Notes under the pieces: generated by a model
What the model saw: the letters and a program-made list of their open reading frames with translations, nothing else
Database searches by the model: none
What the model was told of the DNA's origin: nothing
Part shown: one piece after another, positions 53,118-64,000 of the stretch
Layout of the letters: each line of letters opens with the position of its first letter
How positions within the stretch are numbered: the first letter of the stretch is position 1
Origin: Heterohyrax brucei
Lineage: Eukaryota > Chordata > Mammalia > Hyracoidea > Procaviidae
Reading direction: 5' to 3'
NCBI GenBank assembly: GCA_028571685.1
Contig: CM053142.1
Coordinates: 68,659,296 to 68,723,295, forward strand
DNA: 64,000 bases
Made by a program: the position numbers and the translations under genes

Positions 53118-54345
53118 AGAGACGGGGCCAAGGTGGTGGAGTAGACAAATGCTTCCTGTAACCTGTCTAAAAACAATGACCCAAAATAACAAATGAATCA
53201 AGTACATATGACATTCGAGGAGCCCTTAGCATCAAAGGGAAGTTGAGAAATTGGGCTGAGCAATGGGGAAGGGAGGATAGCACCAGAAGCACACAGGATT
53301 CCACAGACCTGATCTGCTGGGAAGCAGCTGCAGCCATTGCGTGGAGGTTGGTGGGTGCTCTCCTTAGCAGGAGTAATTGTCGGAAAGTCCACTCACAATT
53401 TGGGAACCAGTTAGAGACAGTGTGTAACCTGCTCCAGATGGATTTGAATCTGTTATGAAATGGGCCTGTCTCCCTTCTCCTGGCACTCCCCACTTCCTTC
53501 TCTGCACTGTGCCTGGTGCTAAAATCTGACACCACTAACTGAGCCAGAAGTGAGACTCCTTGAGTTTTCCCTGAGCTGTTCTCTGAGATTCAGAGGGGGA
53601 AAAATTTTAGCAAATTCAGGGAAGGGGGGAAAGAAAAAAACCCTAAGCTGGAAAATCAGGACAGAAACTGTTCCTTTGCCTAGATTCAGACATAAGGGAT
53701 ATGCCAACTTCATAGACACTCAGGGACAGCTGTTAGCCCTCTGCCTTTCTCAGTAGCTGCAGCTAGACCCCTATGCCTCTACCAGTCATCCCCGCCCATC
53801 TAAGACAGTAGGCAAGAGCCTGCATCGCACACATGGTGACTGACTACCTGGACACCTGAGCCGAATCTATATAAGAAAGATAAACTGTAACTTTCAAAAC
53901 AAGAAGCTAGGACAAGTGCCAAGCCAAGTGCCATTGAGTAGGACACAGTAGGTAAAAATAAAGTAAATAAATACAATTTACTGATGACTCGAAAGCAACA
54001 GTCCATATTAAAGCACTCACAGGGCAGACCATGATGTCTTCAGAAAGTTCCCAAAACAAAGAATCAAATTTTTCAGAGGAAGAGAACTTCCTGGAATTAT
54101 CAGAGGTAGATTACAAAAGATTAATATTTAGAACTCTTCAAGAGAGGAGGAAGGAAAGGAGGCAAAATGCAGCAGGGCATAACCAAAAATTGTTGCAAAA
54201 AAGAATTAGAAATACAGAAAATTAATAATAAAATTACAGAATTGGACAACTCAACAGAAAGTCAAAGGAGTAGAATTGAGGCAATGAAGGCCAAAGATAT
54301 GCTGACAGAAAACCCTGACATCATGAAAGATGATAAGATACCTGT
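53118..54345 (+). mobile_element. L1 5' end with ORF1 start, 3' truncated
   Basis: GACGGGGCCAAGGTGGTGGAG is an L1-like 5' UTR start. An ORF1-like coiled-coil region (KITELDNSTESQRSRIEAM; EVDYKRLIFRTLQERRKER) lies at 54031-54300 in two frames. The element stops before ORF2 and has no polyA tail. It sits inside RTE copy 2. Confidence 0.65.
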
Positions 54346-55051
54346 TGAGAATATTCCTCAGAAGCAAGGACGGTAAGTTTTTCTCTCACATACTTCAGAT
54401 ATGTTATCAGGAAAGGCCATTCTACAGACGAAGATATCATGCTGGGTAAAGTAAAGGGTCAGATGAAAAGAGTAAGACCCTAAACCCGATGGGTTGACAG
54501 AGTGGCTGCAACAATGGGCCCTAGCACACAAGGTCTGACAAGTCCACAACTTAATTGTTCTAAGTACTACATACCTCATTGTGGAATATCACTGTGGAGT
54601 GGCCACTGCACATGGTGGCAAGTTCACAAACTTGATTGTACAGTTGTCTGTGAGGAAGTTTTTAGACAGTAGACAAATAACTGTATTGGAACACCCTCCC
54701 TACTCACCTCATCTGGCCCCTAATGACTTTTTTTTCCTTACCCAAAGATAAAGGAAATATTGAAAAGAAGACATTTTGATGACCAGGACATCAAGGGTAA
54801 TACAATGACAGCTCTGATGGCCATTCCAGAAAAAGAGGCCCAAAGTTGCTTTGAAGGGTGGACCAGGCCCTGGCATCATTGCATAGCTTCCCAGGGGGAG
54901 TACTTCAAAGGTGACCCTGTAGTGATATTTAGCAATGAGGAGTGTAGCACTTTTTCTAGGATGAGTTCGCAAATTTAATTGGCAGTCCTTGTAACAATCA
55001 TCATCAGGATGGTGCAGGACTGGGTAATATTTTTGTTGTACACAGGGTCAC
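54346..55051 (+). mobile_element. RTE-type LINE, copy 2, 3' part
   Basis: GAAGCAAGGACGGTAAG resumes the RTE sequence, passes GGTCAGATGAAAAGAGTAAG, is cut by a mariner at 54529-54991, and continues with ATCAGGATGGTGCAGGACTGG to the 3' end near GTACACAGGGTCACTGG. Confidence 0.75.
54529..54991 (+). mobile_element. Short mariner-like element with transposase tail
   Basis: Inverted ends CAAGGTCTGACAAGTCC and, in reverse, CAAGGACTGCCAATTAA; a TA follows the right end and CA (a decayed TA) precedes the left. Inside, HPPYSPHLAPND is the mariner catalytic-end motif with the usual SPD changed to SPH. It is followed by RHFDDQDIKGNTMTAL and CFEGWTRPWHHCIASQGEYF, the C-terminal signature. Frameshifts and internal loss make it inactive. 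Confidence 0.75.
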
Positions 55052-55210
55052 TGGAAAACCTGGTTGCATAGTGGGTTAAGTGCTGCATCTACTAAACAAA
55101 AGGTTGGCAGTTCAAATCCACCAGGTGCTCCTTGGAAACTCTATGGGGCAGTTCTACTCTGACCTCTAGGGTCACTATGAGTCAGAAATGACTCGGCAGC
55201 ATCTAAGAAC
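55052..55210 (+). repeat. AfroSINE
   Basis: Forward copy abutting the RTE 3' end, GAAAACCTGGTTGCATAGTGG to GAAATGACTCGGCAGCATC. Confidence 0.8.
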
Positions 55211-55219
55211 AATGATACA

Positions 55220-55640
55220 TTAGAGGGACATACAGAATATAATTTTACAATATTTTAATTAAACAAACAAAAAAGCATACTAAAAAGAAAGCCATAAACC
55301 TGAATACTTCTAATGCATCCATCTTGATATTCTTGTCAATTTGTTACAATGACACCAGGGCTGTGAAGAGCGGCCTATGATGAATATTACTACAGGACAC
55401 TGTGATCACGTAGTGGATGAAGGCTTGGGGGACAGAAAGCCAACCTAAGTCACGGCTGGCTCTGGTCCAGCTTAAGAAATTGGCCCCACAGATTTAGCTG
55501 CTATGATTGTTTAAAGCACAGTATCAAGCAATTGTTGCCATAAATCTTAAGCTGCTCAAACGTGTGTTAATAACACAAATATGCCATACTACTATAAAAA
55601 ATTTTAACTTGTTAACATTTTTTATTGAGATGTAACATAT
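55220..55640. other. AT-rich sequence, nothing recognised
   Basis: No gene or named repeat can be supported here. Confidence 0.4.
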
Positions 55641-55650
55641 ATTAAGTATA

Positions 55651-55794
55651 AACCCACTGCCATCTAGTCAATTCAGACTCATAATGACCCTGTAGGTCGG
55701 AGCAGAACTGCCCCGTGGAGTTTCCAAAGAGCACCTGGTGGATCTGAACTGGTAAGCAGACGTAGCACTTAACCACCACACCATCAGGGTTTCC
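55651..55794 (-). repeat. AfroSINE
   Basis: Reverse copy, AACCCACTGCCATCTAGTC to CACACCATCAGGGTTTCC; 32 bases before an inverted partner. Confidence 0.8.
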
Positions 55795-55826
55795 CCCAAC
55801 CCCATAAAGTATACTAATTTTAAATT

Positions 55827-55990
55827 GGACCCCTGGTGGTGCAGTGGTTAAGAGGTCAGCTGCTAACAGAAACCTCGGCAGTTGAAATCCACTAGCCACT
55901 CCCTGGGAACCCTACGGGGCAGATCTACTGAGTTGTACAGGTCCCAATGTGTTAGAATTGACTAGACAACAGTGGGTTTGGTTCTTTTGG
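55827..55990 (+). repeat. AfroSINE
   Basis: Forward copy, GGACCCCTGGTGGTGCAGTGG to CAACAGTGGGTTTGG. Confidence 0.85.
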
Positions 55991-56199
55991 TAATTTAAAA
56001 TTGCTCAATAAATTTTTTTTATCATGTGGCCACCAACCATAAAGATCTAGGAAAGAACACTTGCAGCATCCCAGAAGGTTCCTTCTTGCCCTTTATACAA
56101 TGATACACCACCCAAGGGTAACTCCTATTTGACCTCTATCACTGTATATTAGTTTTGTTTGTTCTTCAATTTCATGTAAATGAAACCATGTAGTATTTG

Positions 56200-56400
56200 G
56201 AGCCACAGGTGGTACAAATGGTTAAGCACTCAACTGCTAGCCAAAAAGTTGAAGACTAGAACCCACCCAGAGACAACTAGGAAGACAGGCCTGGCCATCA
56301 GCTTCTGAAAAGCCAAAGCCTTGAAAACCCTATGGAGCAGTTCTACTCTGCACACATGGGGTTACCATGAGCTGGAATTGGTTGAATGGTAAATAACAAG
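56200..56400 (+). repeat. AfroSINE, long subtype
   Basis: Forward copy, GAGCCACAGGTGGTACAAATG, with a middle segment CCTGGCCATCAGCTTCTG that most copies here lack. Confidence 0.75.
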
Positions 56401-56480
56401 AATATAGTATGTACTCTTCATGTATCTGACTTCTTTTCTCAACTTAATGTCATAAAATTGATTCAAGCTATTGTATATCA

Positions 56481-56676
56481 TAAACCCACTGCCGTGGAGT
56501 TGGTTCTGACTCACAGTGATCTTGTAGGGCAGAGTTGAACTGCCCCATAGGACTTACAAGGTTGCAAATCTTTTACAGAAGCCACATCTTTCTGCCACAG
56601 AGCAGCTGGTGAGTTCTATACATTGACCTTTAGGTTAGCAATGGAACACTTAACCACTGCACCACCAGGGCTCCTT
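56481..56676 (-). repeat. AfroSINE, long subtype
   Basis: Reverse copy, AAACCCACTGCCGTGGAG to CCACTGCACCACCAGGGC, immediately before RTE copy 3. Confidence 0.85.
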
Positions 56677-56690
56677 CCTTGTTGCATGAA

Positions 56691-58505
56691 TTGCTGTTAG
56701 GTGCCATCAAGTCAGTTCCAACTCCTAGTGACCCTATGTGTAACAGAATGAAACACTACCCAGTCTTGCACCATCCTTACAATCATTGTTATGCTTAAGC
56801 CCATTGTTGCAGCCACTGTATCAATCCATCTCATGGAGGGCCTTCCTCTTTTTCACTGACCCTCAGCTTTACCAAGCCTGATGTCCTTCTTCAGGAACTG
56901 ATCCCTGCTGACAACTTGTCTAAAGTATGTAAGATGTAGTTTTGTCAGTTTTGCACCTAAGAAATACTCTGGTTTTCTTCATCCAAAACAGATCTGTTTG
57001 TTCTTGTGGCAATCCAAAATATATTCAATATTCTTCAACACCACAATTCAAAGGCATCAATTCTTCTGTCTTCCTTATTCCTTGTCCAGCTCTTGCATGC
57101 ATATGATGCAACTGAAAATACCATTGCTTGGGTCAGATGCACTTTAGTCTTTAAGGCAACATCTTTGCTTTTCAATACTCAGAAGAGGACTTTTGCAGCA
57201 AATCTGCCCAATCCAACGTGTCTTTTGATTGTTTGCTGCTTCCATGGTCATTGATTGTGGAAGCAAGTAAAATGAAATCCTTCACAACCTCAATTTTTTT
57301 CTCCATTTATCATGATTTTGCTTATTGGTACAATTGGGAGATTTTTTTTTTTCTTTATGTCAAGCTGTAATCCATACTTAAGGCTGTGGACTTTGATCTT
57401 CATCAGTAAGTGCTTCAGGTCTTCTTCACTTCCAGCAAGCAAGCTGTGTCATCTGCATAATGCATGTTGTTAATGAGTTTTCCTACAGTCCTGATGCCCT
57501 GTTCTTCACATAGTCCAGATGCTGGGATTATTTGCTCAGCATACAAATTGAATAGGTTTGGTGAAAGGATACAACCCTGACACACACTTTTCCTGACTTT
57601 AAACCACATAGTATCCCCTTGTTCTTTTCAAATGATTTCCTCTTGATCCATGTACAGATCCCTTGTGATCACTCTGGAGTTCTTATTCTCTACAATGTTT
57701 TTCACAATTTGTTATGATCCACACAGTCAAATACCTTTGCATCATCAATAAAACTCAGGTAAACATCTTTATGATACTCTTTTCAGCCAGGATTCATCTG
57801 ACGTCAGCAACGATGTCCCTGGTTCCACTTCCTCTTTTGAATCTGGACTGAATTTCTGTCAGTTCCTTGTAAATATACTGCTGCAGCTGTTTTTGAATGA
57901 TCTTCAGAAAAATTTTACTTGCATGTGATATCAGTGATATTGTTTGACAATTTCTACATTCAGTTGGATCACCTTTCTTGAGAATAGGTATAAATATGGA
58001 CCTCTTCTAGTTGGTTGGCCAGGTAGCTGTCTTCCAAACTTCCTGACATGGATGAATGAGAACTTCAAGGGCTGCACCAGGTTGCTGAAACATTTCAAAT
58101 GACACTGTCAATTCCCAGAGCCATATTTTTCACCAGTGCCTTTGGTGCAGCATGGACTTATTCCTTTAGTACCATCAGTTCCTGATTAGATGTTCACTGT
58201 TGAAATGGTTGAGCATCAACCAATTCTTTTTGATATAATGTATTCTTACCATCTTCTTTAGATGCTTCCTGTGTCATTTAATATTTTCCCCATAGAATTC
58301 TTCACTATTGCAACTTGAGGCTTGAATTTTGTCTTCAATTCTTTCAGCTTGAGAAATGCAGAGTATGTTCTCCGGCTTTTTGCACATCATTAAAATACTC
58401 TGTTTTCTCAAGCTGTCCTTTGAGATCTTCTGTTCAGTTCTTTATCTTTCTTCCTTTTGCTTTATGTGCTTGACATCCTAAAGCAAGTTTCAGAGTCTCT
58501 TCAGG
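56691..58505 (-). mobile_element. RTE-type LINE, copy 3 (degenerate)
   Basis: The 3' end GCTGTTAGGTGCCATCAAG is at the left. On the minus strand 57609-57415 reads as a reverse transcriptase core with VCQGCILSPNLFNLYAEQI and HYADDTACLLEV, the catalytic YADD. The remaining frames are broken by stops, so the copy is inactive. Confidence 0.8.
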
Positions 58506-58507
58506 GA

Positions 58508-58745
58508 CACAATGTGACCATGTGGTCATTTATAGGAGACTGTCCTACTGGTCTCTTTCTAGATGGGAGAGAAGAGGGTGGAAAGGATACCACAGATGCT
58601 TGTTAAGAGGACAGTAGATATATAGAATGAAAAAGAGAGGTCTGCTGTCACCAAGCAAGGAGAGCAGAGGGAGCTGCAGATAGGTGGGCATACAGAACCA
58701 ATTTGGATTGCATACTTTCACTTAATCACACACCCACAAAAGATA
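58508..58745 (+). mobile_element. Unnamed ~280 bp repeat, copy 3
   Basis: GGAGACTGTCCTACTGG, GGTCTGCTGTCACCAAGC and GGATTGCATACTTTCACTTAATC align with the minus strand of copy 1, including its 5' part (GGGACACAATGTGACC against GGGACACAAAGTCATC). Confidence 0.6.
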
Positions 58746-59900
58746 GCTTCTTCTCCACCATGCCTGCAAGCTTCTCTCAGCCCTGGGCCCTGGCTCTCAG
58801 CTCTTAGCTCTTGTGTAGGCCTGTCCTTCAGGCCTTGGCTCTCAGCCTGGCCTCTGTCCTGCTCCAGCAAGTGTTACAAAGCTCTTTATCTTTACTAACA
58901 AGTGCCCAGAGGCACCTCACTTTGTGAGGAAGCCTCTTGCCTGAGATGCTTAGCTCTCTCACTTCTTGTCAAGTTCTGTGCATCTGCCATCTTCAGTGTT
59001 AGAGCACTCTATTTACTGAGTTTAAGAGGTTCTCAGTGCAGGGACCTGAGTCATAAAGACATAGTCTTCATTGATCGTAATAAAGTCCCCCTCCAATCTC
59101 TGGAAATGGCTCCCTTTAAGCCAAATGGATGGCAAAACTGACAAATCCCCTTGGTGGACCACAAGCACCTTATTTGCATAGTCCCTTCTAGTCACTCTGT
59201 GGAAGTTACAAGACCATGGCTAGAAGGCCAACATAAAGTAATTCACTGTACCACACCTTGAAATCTTAAACTATTTTCAACGTGCCCTGACTGCTTAACA
59301 ATTGATTACTGTTTCCATTCACTGTTAAACTATAAATGAGGCCACTGGTGATGTTCAATGACTCATTAGCATCAACATCTATGACTCTGAGAGTCAAGGA
59401 GGATTCCCAGTCTCATGTATGTGTCTTTGAAATAGCAGTTCATGCTTACACCAGCAGATTGAAGGATGGGGGTGATAAATGACTGAAGAAAGAAGACTTC
59501 AACATTGTTATGAGCACAGAGAGTACCTCAGGGTGGCAATGTCTGTGATCAGCAATGCTAAAAGCCAAGGTCTCTCTTTGGAGTCCTGCTTGACTCCTAC
59601 AATTAACAGTAGTGGAACCTTAGCAGGAAAAGCCACCCAGGACATTGTGTTTATTCTGTAGAGCACAAGCAGATTTGTTTTAAGGGTCCTGGGATGGCCC
59701 TGTAGGACATGTCTGGCTTTATTAAATACAGAACTACATTGCCACCAAGAAAGAGAAATAGCCAGGAAGAGGGAGAGAGCAAAAAGCATTCAGGTCACTA
59801 GTTTCTTTCAAAAGCACTTTGTGTTTCTAATTTGGAAGTATAAACCATTTTCTCCCAAAAGATACTATTTACCCCTAGAAGATACCATTCTCATCATATT
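58746..59900. other. Unassigned sequence
   Basis: About 1.1 kb with no recognised gene. The part at about 58760-59150 is rich in CTCAGC-type words and could be an LTR, but I cannot show ends. Confidence 0.35.
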
Positions 59901-59917
59901 GTAGAAGATAGCCATTT

Positions 59918-60211
59918 TCACCAATAATTCTTTTTCATAACTCTGGGTAGTTTTTGCTGCCTGTTCCCCCACAGACACAGCCTCACCAACAGTTTGCACA
60001 TTTCTGAGGTTGAAACGGTTTCTAAAACTGTTAAGCCATCCTCAGCTAGTTTTGAAATCCTTTCAAAGGCTGTCTTCTCTGGCAGGAAGTTTGAACGTGA
60101 CTTGAGACTAACAGCTTTGCTTTTCTTGTTTTGCTGTGTATTGCCTTTGTTAAACACATATTTCTGATTCATAACTTCCAACTGCATACTTAGTGCCCTT
60201 TCAGTCTTCAT
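59918..60211 (-). other. Unrecognised 97-codon open frame
   Basis: The translation has a natural-looking composition (MKTERALSMQLEVMN..., SNFLPEKTAFERISKLAEDG, CKLLVRLCLWGNRQQKL) unlike the repeat shadows around it. It could be a piece of a processed pseudogene. I recognise no family, and no splice sites or promoter are evident. Confidence 0.2.
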
Positions 60212-60514
60212 TAAAGATTAATTACATGTACTTTGCTGTCACTGTAGTAGTTACACGAGCACTAGATGACCTGGCTTCACAAATGTCTTGATTTTTGATT
60301 GCACATGTGAGAATATGGAGGCCATATTCTATGTGCCACGCTGGAGATAGACGTACCATCCCTCAGTAAGAAAGCTAGCTTTTCTTTTGGCATTGAAAAA
60401 CATATTGCTGTTTCTTTGGTTGAGTGCCAGATGAAGTGGCTGAACTGTCTTCAGAGACATCTTATATAGAAAGGAGACATCTTAAAACACCAGAATTTAA
60501 TACTATTACTTTTT

Positions 60515-60526
60515 GGGGGGGGGGGG
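60515..60526. repeat. G12 homopolymer
   Basis: Twelve consecutive G residues following TTTT; length is prone to sequencing error. Confidence 0.8.
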
Positions 60527-60779
60527 CTTAGTTAAAAAACCAGACCACTAAGACTGCAATTGGCCTTACAAGATGTATATACTGAGAGTCTCAGGAGAAT
60601 TGGAGCCAAGAGACCAGCATATTCCAGTCTCACAACTCACACCCTGTGGCATAGTGGCTACCACCTTCTGCCCTATTTAAATTAAGTATTGTTAAACTCA
60701 TGATGAGTTGTCATCAACTGGAGGACAGTGGGTTTGATTTGGTTTACTGTTAAACTCTGGTTAAATGGGTTTATGGTGA

Positions 60780-60868
60780 AAGGCCAACATTATCTCATTT
60801 AATCTTCAACATAAGGATATCCCAAATTTTTACAGACTCGTAAACTGAGGCTTAAAGAAGTTAAACTT
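60780..60868 (-). repeat. MIR, left part
   Basis: TTATCTCATTTAATCTTCAAC and AAACTGAGGCTTAAAGAAG are reverse-MIR words. The element resumes at 63926 after the L1. Confidence 0.65.
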
Positions 60869-63800
60869 GCATTTGACAAAGTCCAACACCCATTCACGTT
60901 AAAAACTGTCAGCGAAATAGGAATAGGAGGGGCATTCTTCAACATAATAAGGTGCATCTATACAAAGCCAACAGCCAACATCACCCTAAATGGAGAGAGA
61001 CTGGAAGCATTCCCCTTGAGAACAGGAGCCAGACAAGGATGCCTACTGCAACCACTCTTATTCAACATTGTGCTGGAGGTTCTAGCCAGAGCAACCAAAC
61101 AAGGTAAAGAAATAAAAGGACAACCAAATCAATAAGGAAGAAGTAAAAGTATCTCTATTTGCATAAAACTCTGCAAAATACACATACACACACACACACA
61201 CACACAAAAGAAAAACTGCTGGAACTAACAGAAGAGTTCGGCAAAGTATCAGGATACAAGATAAACATACATAAATCAGTTGGAGTCCTTTACACCAACA
61301 AAGAGGAAATCAATACATCATTACCATTTACAATTGTCCCCAAGAAGACAATCTACCTAGGAATAAATCTAACCAGAGATGTAAAAGACACAAAGAAAAT
61401 TACAAGACTACTCCAAGAAACTGAAAGAGACACACATAACATGTGGAGAAATCTACCTTGCTCATGGATAGGGAAGACCTAACATCATGAAAATGTTTAT
61501 TCTCCCCAAAGTGATCTATACATATAATGCAATCCCAATACAAATTCCAGTGGCATTTTTTAACAAGGTAGAGAAACAAATCACCAACATTGTTTGGAAA
61601 GGGAAGAAACCCCAGATAAGTAAAACTTTACCGAAGAAGAACAAAGTGGGAGGCCTCACTCTATCTGACTTTAGAACCTACTACATTGCCACATTAGCCA
61701 AAATAGGCTGTTGCTGGTACAAAAAGCAGATACACAGATCAATGGAACAGAACTGAGAATCCAGATATGACATCATCCACCTATGACCAGCTGGTATTTG
61801 ACAAAGGTCCAAAGTCCCTAAACTGGGGAAAAGAGTCTCTTCAACAAGTCATGTTGGCACAACTGGATATCCATCTTCAAAAAACTGAAAGAAGACCCAT
61901 ATCTCGTACTGTCCACAGAAACTACCTCAAAATGTATCAAATACCTAAATATAAAATCTAAAACAACAAAGATCATAGAAGAAAAAATAGGAACAACACT
62001 GTGAGCCCTAATACATGGCATAAACAGACTACAAAATATTACTACCAATAAACAGACACCAGAACTGGGAAACTCTGGAAACTCATAAAAGTCAAATATT
62101 TGTACTCATCCAAAGACTTCATCAAAGATTAAAAAGACTATCTATACACTGGGAAAGAATTTTTAGCTGCCACGAATCTGATTGGCATCTAATCACTGTA
62201 ACTTACAAGGTACCGCAAAACTTTAACAAGAAAAAGACACATAACCTAATTTAAAAAATGGGCAAAGGATATGAACAGGCACTTCACCAAGGAAGGCATT
62301 CAGGACACTAACAGATACATGAAAATGCTCACAATCATCAGCCATGAGAGAAATCCAAACCAAAATTAGGGTGAGATACCGTGTCACCCCAGCAAGACTG
62401 CCATTAATCCAAAAAAGCAAAATAATAAATGTTAGAGAGGTTGCAGAGAGATCAGAAGTCTTGTATACTGCTGGTGGGAATGTAAAATGGTACAACCAGT
62501 CTGGAAATTGATTTGGTACTTTCTTAAAAAGCTAGAAATAGAAATACTATATGATCCAGAAATCCCACTTCTTAGACTATTTCCAAGGGAAATAAGGACT
62601 GTCACACAAATAGATGCGTGCACATGAATGTTTATTACAGGACTGTCCACAACAGCAAAAAGATGAAATCAACCTGGGTGCCCATCAAAGGATGAATGGA
62701 TAAACAAACAATGATATATTCACACAATGGAATACTACACAATGACAAAGAACAACAATGATGTTAGGAAATATCTCACAACATAGAGTCATCTGGAGGA
62801 CCTCATGCTGACCGAAATTAGTTGCAAAAGAACACACATTTGTATGAGACAACTATTAGAAGGACTTAAAAAGTTTAAGCACAGAAGAAAATAATCTTTG
62901 ATGATTACAAGGGTGGGGAGGAAAGGACAAAGGTATTCACAAATTAGATAGTAGATAGGAATTGGGTTAGGTGAAGCGAGTGATAGCATGCAGTAAAAGG
63001 TAGGCTAGCATAACTGGACTACACAAAAAGGTTTTCTAAATACAATCCAACATTTTGAAGGTCAGAGTGGCAGCGACAGACATCTGAGGACCACAGTTTC
63101 AGGGGACATATAGGTTAACTGGCATAACTGAGTTGTTTGGTTTTTTTTTTTTTTTTAAGTAAATGTTCTGCATACTACTTTGGTGAGGGGTGTCTGGAGT
63201 CTTCAAAGCTAGCAGCAAGCTGCCATCTAAGTAGCATCAATTGGTCCCAATCCACCTGGAGCAGAAGAGAATGCAGTACATCAAAAACATGAGGAAAACA
63301 CTATCACAGCAGACAGAAGGTGCCCTTTGATCCAGAGACTACATCAGCATGAGACCAGAAGAACTTGATGGTAGCTGGTGACCACCAGTGACTGCCCTGA
63401 CAAGAAACACAATGTCAAGTCGCTGAAGTAGTGGGACAAAATGGGTGGGTAGAATTAAAACTCTTGTCAAAAAGACTGTACTTGATGGTCGTCAGACTGG
63501 AGGGTTCCCTGAGAGCATGGCCACCCGACTCTCTGCTGGCCCAGAGCTGAAACTAGAACTGAGGCCAACTCTTCAAAGACTGGACTGAACTGGAAGACAC
63601 ACAGTGCTGCTGGTGAAGAATATACTTCTTGGCTTAAATATATACATGAGGCTGTCTGAGCAGCTCTTGTCCAGAGGTGAGATGAGAAGGTGAAGGGCGC
63701 CAGGACTTAAGTGAATGAATTCAGGAAGCACAGGATGGAAACGAGTGTACTGTCACAGGCAGGGAGGCGGTGGACGTGAAGAGCAGTTACCACTACACTG

Positions 63801-63925
63801 TGACGTGGGTGCGGGGTTTCATATGGGAAATTGATCTGGATTATAAATTTCGACGGCACTTGGCTGGCTATAAATTTTCACTTAAAACATAATAAAAATA
63901 TTTAAAACAACAACAACAACAACAA
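60869..63925 (+). mobile_element. 5'-truncated L1 (ORF2 C-terminal part and 3' UTR)
   Basis: ORF2 fragments start inside the reverse transcriptase ([22 protein letters not shown]), pass SGYKINIHKS and VGGLTLSDFRTYYIATL, and continue to about 62900 in several frames. The 3' UTR carries AGCTAGCAGCAAGCTGCCATC and ends in AATAAAAATATT plus (AAC)n. Target duplications of about 15 bases flank it: AAAGAAGTTAAACTT (60854-60868) and AAAGAGGTTACACTT (63926-63940). Stops and the loss of the FADD box make it inactive. Confidence 0.85.
61181..61206. repeat. CA microsatellite in L1 ORF2
   Basis: A (CA)n run replaces the part of L1 ORF2 expected to encode the FADDM catalytic box, right after SLFA. Confidence 0.8.
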
Positions 63926-64000
63926 AAAGAGGTTACACTTATCCAAGGCCACAAAGCCAGTAAATGACAGCGTGGTCTCAAACCCAGGAAGACTCACTTC
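63926..64000 (-). repeat. MIR, right part
   Basis: CCAAGGCCACAAAGCCAGTAAATG is the reverse-MIR core continuing from 60868. The window ends within it. Confidence 0.7.

Noticed and set aside
54031..54376. Novel coiled-coil gene
   Set aside because: The charged helical frames match the N-terminal part of L1 ORF1 and follow an L1-like 5' UTR.

Overview
This window is nuclear DNA from a placental mammal, very probably an elephant or a close paenungulate relative. Genes are split by GT-AG introns and six human-like coding sequences assemble exactly in frame. The species hint comes from the repeats. More than 20 copies of an afrotherian tRNA-derived SINE are present, with heads like 'GCCCTGGTGGCGCAGTGGTTAAG' variants and tails near 'ATGAGTCAGAATCGACTC'. 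Three RTE-type LINE copies end in the same GTGCCATCGAGTC-like 3' sequence, as is typical of elephant genomes. The species is inferred, not proven.

Layout (all gene names from protein similarity recalled from the human 12p13 cluster): P3H3 (+, last 13 coding exons, 39-11427); GNB3 (+, 13282-17858); CDCA3 (-, 20356-21864); USP5 (+, 22974-37078); TPI1 (+, 38588-41349, with an in-frame upstream start at 38477); SPSB2 (-, 42203-43932). CDCA3 and USP5 are divergent across a CpG- and CCAAT-rich promoter. TPI1 and SPSB2 are convergent. The order and strands match the human locus. The reconstructed proteins are 522 aa (partial), 340, 267, 858, 249 and 263 aa, all intact.

From about 44.7 kb to the end no host gene was recognised. 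This 19 kb is a pile of nested transposons: AfroSINEs, a tRNA-Gly-headed SINE, RTE copies, L1 3' ends and one L1 5' end, two short mariner-like elements, a MaLR-like LTR, and a roughly 200-280 bp repeat I could not name. Several target-site duplications can be read directly, which gives the order of insertion.

The genes do not form one pathway: collagen prolyl 3-hydroxylation, phototransduction G protein, mitotic entry, ubiquitin recycling, glycolysis and a SOCS-box E3 adaptor. They sit together as an old conserved gene-dense block. No new biological system was found. The most interesting items are regulatory motif arrays (CDE/CHR plus CCAAT, ACTACAA motifs, TTAACCCT motifs) and transposon insertions close to exons or inside a 3' UTR.
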